A stretch of 64,000 bases of DNA from Isoetes taiwanensis (GCA_021234155.1 JAJEKV010000106.1:2725581-2789580), one strand, 5' to 3'. Counted from the first letter of the stretch, positions 39,330 to 51,754 are shown. Notes: generated by a model not told the origin, from the sequence alone. Made by a program: numbers and translations.

Positions 39330-40700
39330 ACCAGCCTTGTAAAGCCAGTTACTTGGTCTGGATTGATCAGACTGCTAAGGGATTGACCGAAGCAGATGCA
39401 ATTCTAAGATCAATTAGTTTTGGTGGGTTAAGATTTTCCATTTGGCATGATGTGCCATTTGGCGTGACATACATACATGGACTGTTGTCCAACACTGCCA
39501 CTTGGCCAAAAGTGTTACTGGGCTTTGCCACACGACTTACACATTATATATCTCTTATGGGGTCTATAATCCATATGACAGATGATAGAAGTTTGACTCC
39601 ATTGGGAGTTTGCAAGATATTGAGTTTTCATTGATGGGAACTCAAAGGAAAGTGCTCATTTAACGTCCCAAGCATCGAATGAGTCTCCGTTTCTTGTACA
39701 AGAAAGAAATGAGAGTTTTTAAGGTATTAGATCATTTCTTTCAAGATTTCTATTTTTTTTCAAGTATTGGCAACAAGCTCATTCTCATAAGGCATGATTC
39801 CCCGTGATTTGTAGGATCTGCCTTCCTATGAAAAAAAACAAGTTGCGTGAAGTATATTTGCCTCTCCTTACTTCAGGGAGGTAGGATTTTTTTGTATGCA
39901 TGTCGCTTGTTAGCATATCTTACAAACGAAAGAATTATATTGTTCCCCATTGGTTATACTTAGGGCATGGTAACCCCAAAATTAACTCTATTGGGGTGAA
40001 TGTTATCCACATAGGTAGAAGGGCCATTGGATGCTATTATACTCACAAGATCCAAAGCTCAGATCAAGTTAACTCAGTTTTATATGTTCCAAATTTTGGA
40101 TCAAATTGGTGCCATGTCCTATACAAGGTGAGACTTGTTAATACCAATGTTTTTCTTGAACTCTCATTCTACAAAAGAGTATAACCCTCTCAAATATAGG
40201 ATGCTAATTTCAGTAGCCCATATTCTTATTTAGAAATCATCTATCTTGATGTTTATAATGGGAGGTTGCTTAATATTCTATCTTGGACCTTAGCATAGAT
40301 TTGTCACCTCTCACTAAGAAGACCTTCTTGCAGTACCACATTAAGGTAAGATTTTACCTTCACCATTTTCCCTAAAAAAAAAAAATTCTCCTATTAATAT
40401 TCTTCTCCGAAATACCTAACTTGTCCCTAACTTTATGATGGATGGGTGCCCGGATATCCCAAGATGTATTCTTTGAGCTCGGCCCTAGAATTTTCTCAAT
40501 TTGTCTTTTACTCGAAATTGTGTCTCACTATTTTTTTCCCATATGAAATAAGCACTAATTTGGGGTTGGCTTTTTTTTAGGATGAATTTCTCGGCCAAGA
40601 CTCTAAACACGATAGATGAGTCGCTCTTATACATCCACCGGCAATTTGCATGCATACAAGGCATTGATCCGGAAGATTGCATGAAGCTCCCCATTCGCCC
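39330..40700. repeat. Unknown dispersed repeat R, copy 1
   Basis: It aligns with 43,980-44,646 and then with 51,742-52,430, where a LINE has split copy 2. Shared landmarks: GCCATTTGGCGTGACATACA, GGGCTTTGCCACACGACTTA, CATATGACAGATGATAGAAG, GATCTGCCTTCC, GGCCATTGGATGCTATTATAC, GGTGCCATGTC, GAAGACCTTCTT and GAAGATTGCATGAAGCTCCC. The plus frame at 39323-39634 contains VTYIHGLLSN, WPKVLLGFATRLTHYISLMG and IIHMTDDRSLT, also seen in copy 2. I recognise no protein family. The sequence at 40029-40041 is the empty site for the 44.6-51.7 kb LINE. Confidence 0.8.
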
Positions 40701-41215
40701 CTAAAATGATGAGCTTGATTTTAAGTTGTGTGGGAAGAAGCGGTGGTGGCTTTCCTTCTAGCAAAAATTCATTGTTTCTATTTAACAAAGCCAATGGGAT
40801 ATGTCTCAAAATGTAAAGATTGCAACAATGGTGACTTTTGGTCCTAAACTTTGGATCATCGTGTATTGCAACAAGTTTTTCATATTTAAGTTAAAATATC
40901 TTTGTGAGATATAGATGCAAGGATTTGGATGCGAGATTTTTCGCTTGTTGTAAAAGGAAATAACCATCCGGTACTATTTTAGATAATCCTTTGTCTTTAC
41001 ACATTCTACTGACGTCCGTAAATATTAATCTTTGTTATTTACTCGTATCATTCGATCCCCCCCTTTTAAAAAGAAACATGGGTCCGCCAAGGCGATATCG
41101 ACTTATTAGATATTACCCTTATTTTCTCCTTCTAAGGTCCCTTATCGTTAATATAAAATGGCCTACACCGGCCCGCCTTTTAAAGCATAAAGGCAAAGTG
41201 TAATTGCTTGATGTA
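40701..41215. other. No recognised gene
   Basis: AT-rich spacer between repeat R copy 1 and the MITE. Nothing assignable. Confidence 0.5.
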
Positions 41216-41783
41216 CATGGCATCAATGTTGTTAAAAAACCCGTTTTTTATTTTTAAAGTACCTCTATAAAAATCTTCACGTTTTTTAAAGGATTTTTAT
41301 GATTTGGTATGGCCAAAAACAAAATTGTACACATTCTTTTGCAATCGCTTTTATTGGACATATTTGCTATCAAGACGTAGCATACCAACAAGTAAATCAG
41401 AAGCTTATGATGCTATTAGAAACTATTAAGCTCAAATACAAAGATATCATAGCTATTTTGCCATGCAACTCTTAAGAAAGTTCAGAAAAACATTATTTTA
41501 GAGGTTAAGATATATAAGAATTCTATATACAAAGATAAATAAGTTCAATAATAACATATATTTGGATAAAAAAAATCACAGTCTAAAGATTTTTAAGGAT
41601 TTTTAAAGATTTTTAAAGATTTTGAAGGATTTTTAAGGATTTTTAAGATTTTTAACGTATTTTATATAAAATACGTTTTTAAAGATTTTTTCCAAAAATT
41701 TTAAAAATCTTCAAAAAATCTTAAAAAAAAAACGCTTTTAAACGCATGGGGATTTTGACGTTCTTAACAACATTGCATGGCAT
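41216..41783. mobile_element. hAT-type MITE, 552 bp, with perfect 8-bp TSD
   Basis: The element 41224-41775 starts CAATGTTGTTAA and ends TTAACAACATTG (12-bp perfect terminal inverted repeats, weaker similarity beyond). It is flanked by CATGGCAT at 41216-41223 and 41776-41783. An 8-bp target duplication and CA...TG ends fit the hAT superfamily. The interior is non-coding and AT-rich, with many TTTTTAA(A/G)GAT units at 41590-41660, and cannot encode a transposase. Confidence 0.92.
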
Positions 41784-42029
41784 AATGGTTCTCCTCCTGA
41801 ACTTTTTATTATTGTAAACAAGACTTGGTTTTTAGTCATGCATTAGCAAAATTAATATCCCCCGTGGAATGCCGGATCTATGTTTACCGAGATATATGGG
41901 CTCTAATGTTATAACAAGGATGTGTATCCGGGGCTCTTTTTACACCCTATAATTTATGATTTGTATCCGAACCATATTTCTTAAAAGATTTATTGGCATC
42001 ATGATCATGGTTATGTCTCGGCAATAGGT
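41784..42029. other. Short spacer
   Basis: Nothing recognised between the MITE and the LINE 3' portion. Confidence 0.5.
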
Positions 42030-42795
42030 TGAGTTGGCTCTCTATCATTTGCAAAAAATTTGTTGTATTTTCTTTTCTCTATATACAGTGCATACATGTG
42101 CAAACAGAGGCAGATTGCCATAGCTTGAGGCAATATCTTGACGATTTGCTTCCTCAAAGAAGCTTTGGGATGCCAATGCCCTTGAACAGTCAAGACAAAG
42201 ACACTACCAAATGCACATAAATCCCACATTGAACGAGGCCCGCGAATGCTACCCAAGCACTCCACTTCTGCCCATGAAAAGGCGAGACTCATTGCCTCCA
42301 TTCGCACAGGCACATCATCTTGGCGAATTGAGACAGTGTGATGGATTGGTGAGCCATGCCAGATGTGCTCATCAATGCCGCCAAATGGGAGTCATTGAGG
42401 ATGAATCTCATACCCTTCAAAGTTGCCCAAAGATATGATCAAATTCGACACAATATGCTTGAAGTTGGTCGTGCCCGCCACCGCTACATGTGACATTGAG
42501 CACAAAATCCGTGACGGGCTGGATCATATCTTCGTGAGGTTATGGACATGCGAGATCAGCTATGTCCTCGCACACACTTGACATGTATATAAACATTGAT
42601 GTATACTTAGGAATGGCTTTGATTTGAAGATTCTTATTATCTTACACGGTTTTCCTCTCGAAAACCCTTCGGCGGCTTAGGGTTTTTAACCCGACAAGAA
42701 TAAGTTTGTCGGCTAGCCCTTATGGGTCCCATAGGCGATTGGCCTCAATTAGACGATAAAAAATCATTCTCATTCTCATTTAATCTTTTGGGCAA
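42030..42795 (+). mobile_element. LINE-E: 3' portion with finger and ATTCTC tail
   Basis: The plus-strand LINE C-terminus in broken frames: EADCHSLRQYLDDLL (about 42109), then RLIASIRTGTSSWRIET (about 42284-42335). HARCAHQCRQMGVIEDESHT with LQSCPKI follows (about 42350-42437), a CxxC...EDE.H....C finger like that of LINE-A. The 3' end at about 42718-42760 reads CTTATGGGTCCCATAGGCGA, TTGGCCTC and GACGATAAAAAATC. It continues as CATTCTCATTCTCATTT, about three hexamer units. 5'-truncated. Confidence 0.8.
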
Positions 42796-44633
42796 AAGGT
42801 CTACATTAGGTGATCGGTTAACAACCGAGAAGCCTAAGGTACCTTTTGGCCCTTGCATCTTTACCCTTATCAGGCTAATGATGTATTGGTTGGCTACAGG
42901 TACGTGCTTCTCTTCTTAATGTATTCCTTTTGTCCTGTTTGTAATAGGTGAGCTTGGAGTTAGCAATTAAAGGTGGACAGATCAAAGAATGATTGTTGCT
43001 GAAAATAGGAACCAAAAAATGGAAGTTAAGACTCAATATGGAATTGAGACTTGTTCACATGCTGATGTTTTTACTCTTTATCACCCTGCCAAGGTACTCT
43101 GTTACAATTGGATTTTTTTTTGGGATATTACATATGCTTTTGGCAGCCATATTTTTGGAAATATTTAATCCATGCCATCGACAATAAATGGCCAGTTTTG
43201 TAAACTTATTCTGTTATGTCTGCACACTAAAAGTAGCTTAGATACACGTTCTAATTTATGTGTATCTTAGAGCTTTGTAGGATTTCTTATAACATGTTAA
43301 AGTTTGGCTTAATGCCACTTTACGTATTCTGATTTTCTACTGTGAGTACCTCCTTATTGTGGTGAATGGCGACTCTACCTTGTCAAACATTCCTTTGAAC
43401 AAATGTTCTTCTTGTATGTTATCACTACATGTCTCTTATGGATTAAACAGGGATAAGGCTGAATGTTTATGGATTAAGATTGAAATGTATTGATATGTTT
43501 TTGAACAAGTAATGCAAATGCTTGCAAAAGTTAAGCATTATATCATAGATTAATGACCAGTAGGTACAATGACTTTGGAATTTGGAATCTAATTTATTTG
43601 GTTATATGATAACATTAATGTTGTACACCAGGAAAGAATGGTACCATCTTGGACTGAAAAGTTCTTGTATGGCCAGATAAGACAGCGGAGGGATTGACCA
43701 ATGCTGATGTTTGTGCTAGGTTTAACTAGTTCAAGCCGGCTTTTTATGACACTTCGCGCATTGGTCTTACCAATGCTTTCAACTTTCTTGGTAGAGCTTT
43801 TTAGCATGTGCTTTTTATGATTCGAAAGCTTTATAATACTCTTTTCATGTAAATGCAAGTCTTACTGCATGATTGTCTTATAGTGGTACATATGAATGCA
43901 GGCCGAATATGATATTTTTGGAAGCCAGAGTTCAAGAAGATCATTCTTGTTTGAATGTTGAACTAATGAGTTGGGAATCTTGGGCTGTAAAATTGAAAGA
44001 GACCGAGGTTAAGATTTTCCATTTTATACCATGTGCCATTTGGCGTGACATACATACATGGACTGTGTTGTCCAACATCAAGCATTTGGCCAAAAGTGCT
44101 ACTGGGCTTTGCCACACGACTTACACATTATATATCTCTTATGGGGTCTATAATCCATATGACAGATGATAGAAGTTTGACTCTAGTGGGAGTTTGCAAG
44201 ATATTGACTCAAAGGTTTTCACTGATGGGAACTCAAAGGAAAGTGATTAAGCAAGGTGGGGAGATTAACGTCCCAAGCATCGAATGAGTCTCCAAGGTTC
44301 TTGTACAAGAAAGAAATGAGAGTTCTTTAAGGTATTAGATCATTTCTTTCGCATTTCTATTTTTTCAAGTATTGGCAAACAGTTCTTATAAGGTGAGGCA
44401 TGATTCCCGCATTTGTAGGGATCTGCCTTCCCTATGAAAAATGTGTTGCAGGAAGTATATTTGCCTCTCCTTACCGTAGGAGGTAGGATTTTTTTTGTAT
44501 GCATGCTGCTTGTTAGCATATCTTACAAACATGTTAATTATATTGTTCCCCAATGGTTATACTTGGGGCATGGGTAACCCCAAAATTAATTCTATTGGGG
44601 TGAATGTTATCGACATAGGTAGAAGGGCCATTG
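42796..44633. repeat. Unknown dispersed repeat R, copy 2, left part
   Basis: Its first 900 bp match copy 3 (55,800-57,260; shared AGGTGATCGGT, AGAAGCCTAAGGTACCTTTT, ATGGTACCATCTTGGACT, GATGTTTGTGCTAGG). Its second part matches copy 1. Exon-like features occur: TTTGTAATAG then a frame giving EVKTQYGIETCSHADVFTLY ending HPAK at AAG/GTACTC. Frame 44033-44287 ends ...RKVIKQGGEINVPSIE. The family is unknown. The uninterrupted TTTAACTAGTTCAAGCC at 43721-43737 corresponds to the site that is split by a LINE in copy 3. Confidence 0.75.
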
Positions 44634-44643
44634 GATGCTATTA

Positions 44644-44646
<3 letters not shown>
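44634..44646. repeat. Target-site duplication, left (LINE-F)
   Basis: GATGCTATTATAC, immediately followed by the poly(T) of LINE-F. It matches 51742-51754 with one substitution and the empty site in R copy 1 (40029-40041). Confidence 0.88.
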
Positions 44647-44678
<32 letters not shown>

Positions 44679-45479
44679 CGGGAGAAAAGGAAGATTTATG
44701 TTACTCATGAAAGAGTTACATCAGATTTCCGTGAACCAAGAGGGTTCACAAAAGGTGCCTTTAGCACACAAAACATTACGGTATAAAAATTGGGACCGAG
44801 GTCCTCTATACAACCCAACCGGACAAACCAATCAGACAAAGCAGACCCAACCAAAATCGTGTGGAAGATCTTGAACCGTAAAAAATCTAAGTCCGAAGCC
44901 TGATTCCTCCTCGCCAATGATCACCAAATCGGAGGCCATCGATCCAACTCGCCATCCAATGTCATTCCATTCGGGAAGGCAAAGAACCGTGAGAGGGGCT
45001 ATTTCGTGAGAAAAGGATAATGGCCTCTCCATGAGCATCCCGCAGGGCTTTATGATGGTAAAACATATCTCTAAAGTAAGAGAACTGGTCATCGCCTAAC
45101 GCCTCTCATAACAAAAACAAGAATCACAAGAATATGAGCCCGATAACCGCTTAGCAAGAAGGGTTTAAGCTTTTCCGGATCTTGATCAATAGTAGGGGAA
45201 AGAGACCAAAGCCGCTTGGTTGTTAAAGATTTCGTGGTCACCGCAAAATTTGACGTGATCGTGGAGGTTTGGCTTACGCCTTCATCCTCGGGCCGTAAGG
45301 GCAATCAGCAGCTCTGAAAATCATAAAATGATCATTAGATATAAGCATGTCGTAACAAACAAAAATATTGTGCAACCCAACAAAATTCCTATTGATAGCC
45401 AAGCAAGATCATATTTATCCCGCTTTGCGCTTTTTGTGTGCCATGGCAATCTTGGATATCTCAATTTGAAAGGCTACTT

Positions 45480-48400
45480 TCATCCGTCCAGGCACATCCA
45501 CCCTTTGATTCGAAAAGTAATTAACCCTATTCCCCGTGTTTCCATATTATCCATAGGGGCGCTTTGTCTCGATAGTATTTAGGAACTGCTTGATCCCTTA
45601 AGGAGGTCCATGATGTTGGCCCAGCTTGCCTAAATTGTGACCTTTTGACCTTAGGTACGCATCAAGCCATCTCCAGAATTCCCTGACCTTTGGGCAATCG
45701 AACATATGCCTTATTGTTTCCGAATTGTCCCCACAAAGTTTACACTTGGGGTTTTCTTGAAGCTCCTTACATCTTTTAAACATATTACTGTTGGAGGGAA
45801 GGGCATTATGGATGCATCTCCAGATGAACACCTGCATTTTAGGCTGAGCATAAGATTTCCAATTATTCCTCAATATTCTCAAGAGGTGTTTGTTGGGAAC
45901 TTGCCATTTTGCAGCTTGAGTGGAGGATTTATTTGGGGCTAAAACCTTGTATCCAAGAGCTACCTTGTTGATCAGAGTTCATAATGTGCCAGTCTGGGTT
46001 TTTAGGACTTTGACATTCATTTTGAGTGCTGGCCACACTCATGATGCTGTCAAAGATCACTTTATCTATTTTCTTACCATTCACCATCTGCTTTACATGC
46101 TCCCAACTGCACCATTTGTCCCCTCAGCCCACAAATGTTGTAGCCGAAGTTAAACCAAACTCCTTCCATTTCTTCCATATCCGAGGATGTTTGAGGGCCC
46201 AAGCAGACATCATTCTCTTTAGCAAAGATAGGTGACCAGAAAAGGGAGAAATTGGCACTATCAAAACCAATCTCTTTATGATCAAATCCTTCTGCCACTA
46301 GGTTCCAGGCCTCAAAAATTTTCCTCATCAGAGGGGATGTATTGGGGGCACACTTAAACTGGTAATAAATAGAGTCAGGGGAGGTGGTGAGCATATTTCT
46401 TCATCCCTAAAGGTCTACTAATCTGAAACCAATATCTAATGAATTCCATGGCTGGGGAGTTCCATCCATTTATCACCTTCCGCATATATTTAGCTCCCAA
46501 GGCTTGACTGCTTCAGAAGATTTTCGTGCCCAAAATTTCCCTCCTTTTACTATGAGTAATTTCCTCCCATCTAATAAAGTGCATGCCTTTCCAAATGTAC
46601 TCTCTTAGACATCTTTCAATGTCATTATATGTTTCCTTGTTAGCAATGAGAGCAGAGGAAAAATAAACATGAGTGCTTGCCAACACCACATTAGCTATAA
46701 GGACTCTCCCAAAGAAAGGAAAGATTGGGAGAGAGAGACAAAAGTTTCTTTTCTCGATTCTCACGACAATAGGTCTCCGTGACTTCCTTGTTAGGAAGAT
46801 TAATGGCTAATGGGAGGCCAAGTAGGGTAATAGCTTGATTGGGAGGATTGATTTTGATCCCCCGTATCTATAGTGTCAGTGGGGTTTTCCCATAAGATAC
46901 TGCACTTGTTAAGGTTAAGGTGAACTCCCGAGACAGAGGCAAAATTCTGTATGCTATCCAGCAGAATATTGAAGCTATTTTGATTGGCTTTCAAGAGAAT
47001 GAAGGTATCATCAAAGATACTTTGCATTATAGTGAGTCAGCCGCTTATCGCACTCGCATTTGAATTCCCGATCGACCCTCGGCCGCTATAGGCCTTGAAC
47101 AACTCTTGTGAGCATTTCAGCCTACACAGAAAAAAGGTATGGGGCTAAGGGGCATCCTTTGTCTCCCACCCTCTTCTTATAGGGAAGAATTTGCTAGGGG
47201 AACCATTTAAAATCAGCCGAAGAGGCAAGATTGTTAAGAGCCATGAGTCCGGTGGATCCCTATATGTACCATGGCTTTTTTAAGAAGGGCCATGTTATTG
47301 AGTCATAGGCTCTTCTAAAGTCTAGTTTGAGCAAAGATACGCTTTTGTTTGGATAATCTATTCCAATGGATTGCTTCACTAGCAAAGAATGTAGTTGTCA
47401 AGAATGAATCGCCAGATAGGAAACCCGATTGATGCCTAATGACAGCATTGTGTGAAGGTGCATGAGGACACGGATGGCCGTAATCTTTGCTAGGATCTTG
47501 TAAGTAGTGTTGGTCGAGATATAGGCCTCCGGTCCATTTATTATAATCGATTTTTAATCTTGGGGATTAGAGTGATAAGGCTAGAGTTGAAAGCAGGGTA
47601 TAGGGAGGCAGCATCCCAAGCACCTTTGATGAACTCCATGAAGTCTTCTTTCATAACCACCCAAAAGGTCAAGAAGAACTCGGGGAAACCATCGTGCCCC
47701 TGGACTCTTCCCCTTTCTCCATGTCTTTCAAAACCTCGCAAAGACTCCTCCTTTTCATCCGGGTACCCATCCGTGTCCTCCTCCATAGGAGTGGTAGCTG
47801 GGATTTTCCTGAAAAAATTGCTCATATTCTCCTCTTCTTTAACACTATAGTGAGTGTCTTTAAACATATTGCTGTATTGCTCCAGAAATTCAGCCTTGAT
47901 GCTTTGCTCCTCCTCTAATTTGTCTCCATTTTCTTATTCCAAAGATTGTGATAGCATTGTTTATTAGTCTATTTTTAGCAACTCAAAAAATACTTGAGCT
48001 ACCGTGATCCATTTTATTATAATGGGCATATTTTGGCCCTTAAGGCCATCCCTTTGCCTCCTTTTTTTTCTATGGCCTTTATGTTATTCTCCAAAGAAAG
48101 ACTTCTTGCTTATGTAGGTTGGCACATAGAGGAGTGAGCTCCAACTTTTGCCTCATTTCGATTTCCTTCATTTCCACTTCTTCTTTCTCCTCTGAGGAGG
48201 TTATTCTTCTCTTCTATACATTTTCTCTGCCTAGCTTTTCCCCATTCCTTAACCCAGCTTTTGCAAATTTTGAGTTTTTTTGCTGAACTCCCTCATTGAT
48301 TGATGGCTCCCCACAAATTTTGTGGGTGAGGTAAAACTCCCAAATCCGAGACAAAGCTGGAGTTCCCAAGAAGGGAGCAATTAAATTTGAAAGGGGAGTT

Positions 48401-49130
48401 AATAGGCTTGGAGGTTCCTTGGAAATCCGAGTCTCCGCATTTGAGGGAAGTGATCTGAAAGGATGTTCTCCTCATCTCCCCGTGGACTATACGCTTATCA
48501 AGGCTGGGAGTATTTGGATTGGTGACATAAAACCTATCTAAAGTGCAGTAGGTTCTTGCAGCACCTTCTCTTTTATTAGACCAAGTGTACTTTGCATTGG
48601 CCGAGGGGATATAAATCAAACCTGTATCCTGCAGCATGTTATCCCACTCCACTCTTTTCACTTCTAGATATATTTATTTTATTTCCCAGCTTTAGGTCCC
48701 ATTGGGGGGTGTTGTTTAGGTCACGACCGAGGATCCAGTCTTTAACCGTGTTCTGATCTGCAATCCACTTTTTAATTTCCTTCCATATAGGGGCTCTCTC
48801 ATTGGGTTCAGTGGGGGCATAAACATTTATTATTCCCAGTAATTGCCCATTCATATCAATAAATATGTTGTGCCACCTGTTTGAGGGGCTACAATAGGTT
48901 GAAACAACATTAAGGGTGGTCCAGAACATTGCTAGTCCACCTTTGGTGCCATCAGCATTGATCCACCACCTTTGTGGATCCATCCCCCTAAGTTGGAGGC
49001 TTCAAAGTGAGGAAGATGGTGTTCTTGAATCATGAGAAGATCCGCCTTTATAATTCCTTGCCAATGCAATAAATCTTCTCCTCTTTATGGGACCCTTAAT
49101 TCCCCTGACATTCCAGGATATGATCTTCAT
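45480..49130 (-). pseudogene. LINE-F ORF2: endonuclease, RT and zf-RVT, broken
   Basis: The start at 49130 reads MKIISWNVRGIKGPIKRRRF, the canonical opening of plant L1 endonuclease. Endonuclease core: GGLAMFWTTLNVVSTY, LLGIINVYAPTEPNERAPIW and DWILGRDLN (48639-48983), then SANAKYTWSNKREGA and LDRFYV (48500-48600). RT entry: GHDGFPEFFLTFWVVMKEDF and FNSSLITLIPKI (47541-47720). Catalytic motif: SIFDDTFILLKANQNSFN (about 46960-47027), where the usual F-A-D-D has lost a residue. Thumb region: SGVHLNLNKCSILW, then FPFFGRVLIANVVLASTHVY. zf-RVT: KMQVFIWRCIHNALPS, then CKLCGDNSETIRHMFDCPKV (45598-45882). The tail WTSLRDQAVPKYYRDKAPLW continues below 45598. Several frameshifts. Confidence 0.92.
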
Positions 49131-49487
49131 TTTGATGAGAATGAAGGCAGCAATAGAGAGGACTAATTAGCAAGACTTGGTCCTCCTTGTGTTGGATGCT
49201 TGGTCCATTGAAGTTGGGATCCTTCGATAAATTTTCCTCTGCTTCTTAGATTTCTTCTTTGGGTGTCATACTTTGGCATAAATAATCACCAAGTTTGTCT
49301 AGATCCTTAGGGATGATGTCCAAGCCCTCATTTTCTCATCATTCCTATTTCATCTTCCAAGGTTGCCTGGAATTTGGATAGTATGGGGGTACAGATTTCC
49401 CCAATATCATTGGAAACACAGGGATCCAGGGTTTGAGTTACTCAAATCACTAAAGGGTTGATTACTTACCCGAGAGTAGCATCTTTA

Positions 49488-51560
49488 TCATCCATTGAGA
49501 CTCCTTGAGTATGCCCCGACCTGTGCCTCCAAGTATTCCTCCAAAGCCTCTCGCAACAAAACGCTCAACACAAGCAACATATCTACCATCATCTTTACAT
49601 TGAATAAAAGCCCGGAGAAAAGAAATGTTATCCTCGGCTTGCTCTTGAGTATGATGTGGGAAGGTGTTGGGTCAGTGGATCGTGGTGTTTGGAGAATTGG
49701 TCCGACATGGAGCAAAGTGGATATGGTAGCTACAGACCGAGATTCAATTTCAGAAGAGTGTCCTAACTCAGACTGAGATTCTCTTTTCCAATCTTCCTTG
49801 GGTTTGCTTTTCTTGCTGTGATTGTTGGGGGAACTTGATCTCCCTATTTGAGATGTTTCTGTGCTGTTTTGTAGCTCAGTTGTTCCTGTGCTGTTTTGTG
49901 TTTCAGCGTCCTCTTGATCTTCCCAAACATCGAGCACACCATAGCTTTTTGCTGTGTCATAGTCTTCCCGCTTAACTTCTTCTCTGTTTGTGTTATTTCA
50001 GCCTCCTCCTCATTTTTTGTCGGGGATCTCTTTCATATCGCTTATTTGGGTCTGATCACCCATCTGGTTCGGCTCCTTGAATGTCCCTTCTTGTGTGTCA
50101 TCCCGAGGGTGCAACCCTGTTTCCATCTTATCTAATTCTTGGACTTTCTGAATGTAAATCCTGCTTGGCGGGCTATCCTTGTTGAATTTAGCATGCTGTT
50201 CTTTTTCTGCAAAGGACACTCCTTTGCCTATTCATTGGGAGTCTAGCGTGTTTGATTTTTCCCTTTTTTCTTATCCTCAAACGCACAAAAATTGTGATAG
50301 GTCCCAATTGGCTTGTCTCGATCGTTCTCTATCTTGTCTCTTCCTCTTGTAGTTTTTATAATTTTCCTTGTGCTCGTGTGTTTCCTTGTTCTCAGCCGAG
50401 TCAAAGGCCTTTTTGTAATTTTTGAAAACATAGTTATCCCCTAACTCTCACGTGGTTGTCCCAATCTTACATCAATTTGATCTGTTCACTCTTATCTGCG
50501 GTTTGCAAGTCTCCCGAGTAGCTCCTTGGTGTACACCTTCCCCTCCATGAAACTTTTTACCACAGTTCCATAAATCTGGTGGGAGGCGGCTCAATTCAGG
50601 CTGCGGCCATACGGTTAGTTCCAAACAGATCAACATAAGTCACTTCTCGGGGGATGGGCTTGAGAATGGTCGAGTTGGACATATATACAATTGGGGGTCC
50701 GCATGCCAGGCCCAGAACTGCATGAGACAAATTGGCCAATGGAGTTGAAGATTACCTTAAAACAATCCTCACTCCAATAGATTGGGTTGAGACCCGTGGG
50801 GTTGCATGAAGACCATGACCAAGGAGGGATTTTGGGAGGTGGGATCAAAGTGATAGTCCCATTTACGGAACTTGACTTGAAAACCCTTGTGTATGATTCG
50901 GCTTTTCCTCGGCAAATCAAGAGCGACTTCACGGGATGTTAGCTCAACCATAAAGAAAGGAAAAATGCAGCCAATGCATAGAAGCAATCTGGAACATTCT
51001 TGTTTAAAGAATATATTTGTTTGGCTATTTCATTGAGGGTTGAATCCTTCCTTTTCTACCCATCCGATAATTGCATTTTTGGAGAGTGAGAAGTGCCCGA
51101 GGCGGTGAAAGTCGATTTAATACCTTTGGTGAAATCTTCATCGGGAGCATGAAGATACTACTGGACGGAGGATATTCATCCATTGGGGTTTGAGAAGATA
51201 GGAGCTGCAGGTCTCGCAATTCGTTCTTCTTCTCGTGTGATGTTATCCCATTCCGGGATCCCCGGTTCCAGAACATCCAAGCAAAGAATGCGCCATATCC
51301 AAGCTTCCAAATTGTATGAATTCCTTTGAGAATGGATCGGGGATGATCGCTCTTGTAGCGAGGCGGAAAAACCTTTGGAGTGAAGGGTGCCTCGGTATGG
51401 CCATGCCGATTTAATGGGGGGCTGCATAGAGGCGAGGAAGGAATTTTGGGAAGAGAGACAGGGCAATGACGGATGTGACTTTTGAGAGGATCGAGGGTTG
51501 GATTATGGGGATGAACAAAATCAGGGTGGAGGATGGAATAGAGAAGTGATGGCGGTTGAT
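49488..51560 (-). pseudogene. LINE-F ORF1: gag-like DUF4283-type protein, broken
   Basis: This would encode the RNA-binding gag-like protein of plant L1 elements. In 50630-50987 the frames give CFYALAAFF / FMVELTSREVALDLPRKSRI, IHKGFQVKFRKWDYHFDP and then IYWSEDCFKVIFNSIGQFVS. The last follows the DUF4283 pattern of aromatic-W.(E)..LK.IG..IG. The 3' half (49488-50430) is hydrophilic, Ser/Lys/Glu-rich (HSKKSKPKEDWKRESQSELG; KVQELDKMETGLHPRDDTQE). I found no CCHC knuckle in the reading I made. Frameshifts break it into several pieces. Confidence 0.75.
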
Positions 51561-51741
51561 CTGCGAACCTTACAGGGGTTCAAGAAAACCCTAGTTAGCG
51601 ACGTCCAATCGGCGCCTCCCGCCTCAATCAACATACGAGATCGTAGTGAATGATGTTGTATCATCTTCCTTGTTTCTTTTCCTTCGCCTAGAGTGGGAGC
51701 TTAGGATCTTAGAGGATTCTTGTTGATGACTTCTCCTTCCG

Positions 51742-51754
51742 ATGCTATTGTACT
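51742..51754. repeat. Target-site duplication, right (LINE-F)
   Basis: GATGCTATTGTAC, 12/13 identical to 44634-44646. Repeat R resumes directly with TCACAGTATCC as in copy 1. Confidence 0.88.

Larger units (their letters stand above)
44647..51741 (-). mobile_element. LINE-F: full-length plant L1-type LINE, 7.1 kb
   Basis: A minus-strand L1-type retrotransposon, complete from 5' UTR to poly(A): T32 at 44647-44678 on the plus strand. It is flanked by 13-bp TSDs and inserted in repeat R copy 2. It carries ORF1 (DUF4283/gag-like) and ORF2 (EN-RT-finger). Frameshifts are present in both ORFs, so it is probably inactive. Its poly(A) tail and ORF1 type set it apart from the microsatellite-tailed LINEs elsewhere in the window. 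Confidence 0.92.

Noticed and set aside
44647-44678. Poly(T) as a transcription terminator
   Set aside because: It is the poly(A) tail of the minus-strand LINE-F, directly next to its TSD.
47560-47918. Plus-strand ORFs in LINE-F RT region
   Set aside because: They are antisense to RT entry motifs that are clearly on the minus strand.
49495-49776. Plus-strand 93-aa ORF within LINE-F
   Set aside because: It is antisense to the hydrophilic half of LINE-F ORF1.
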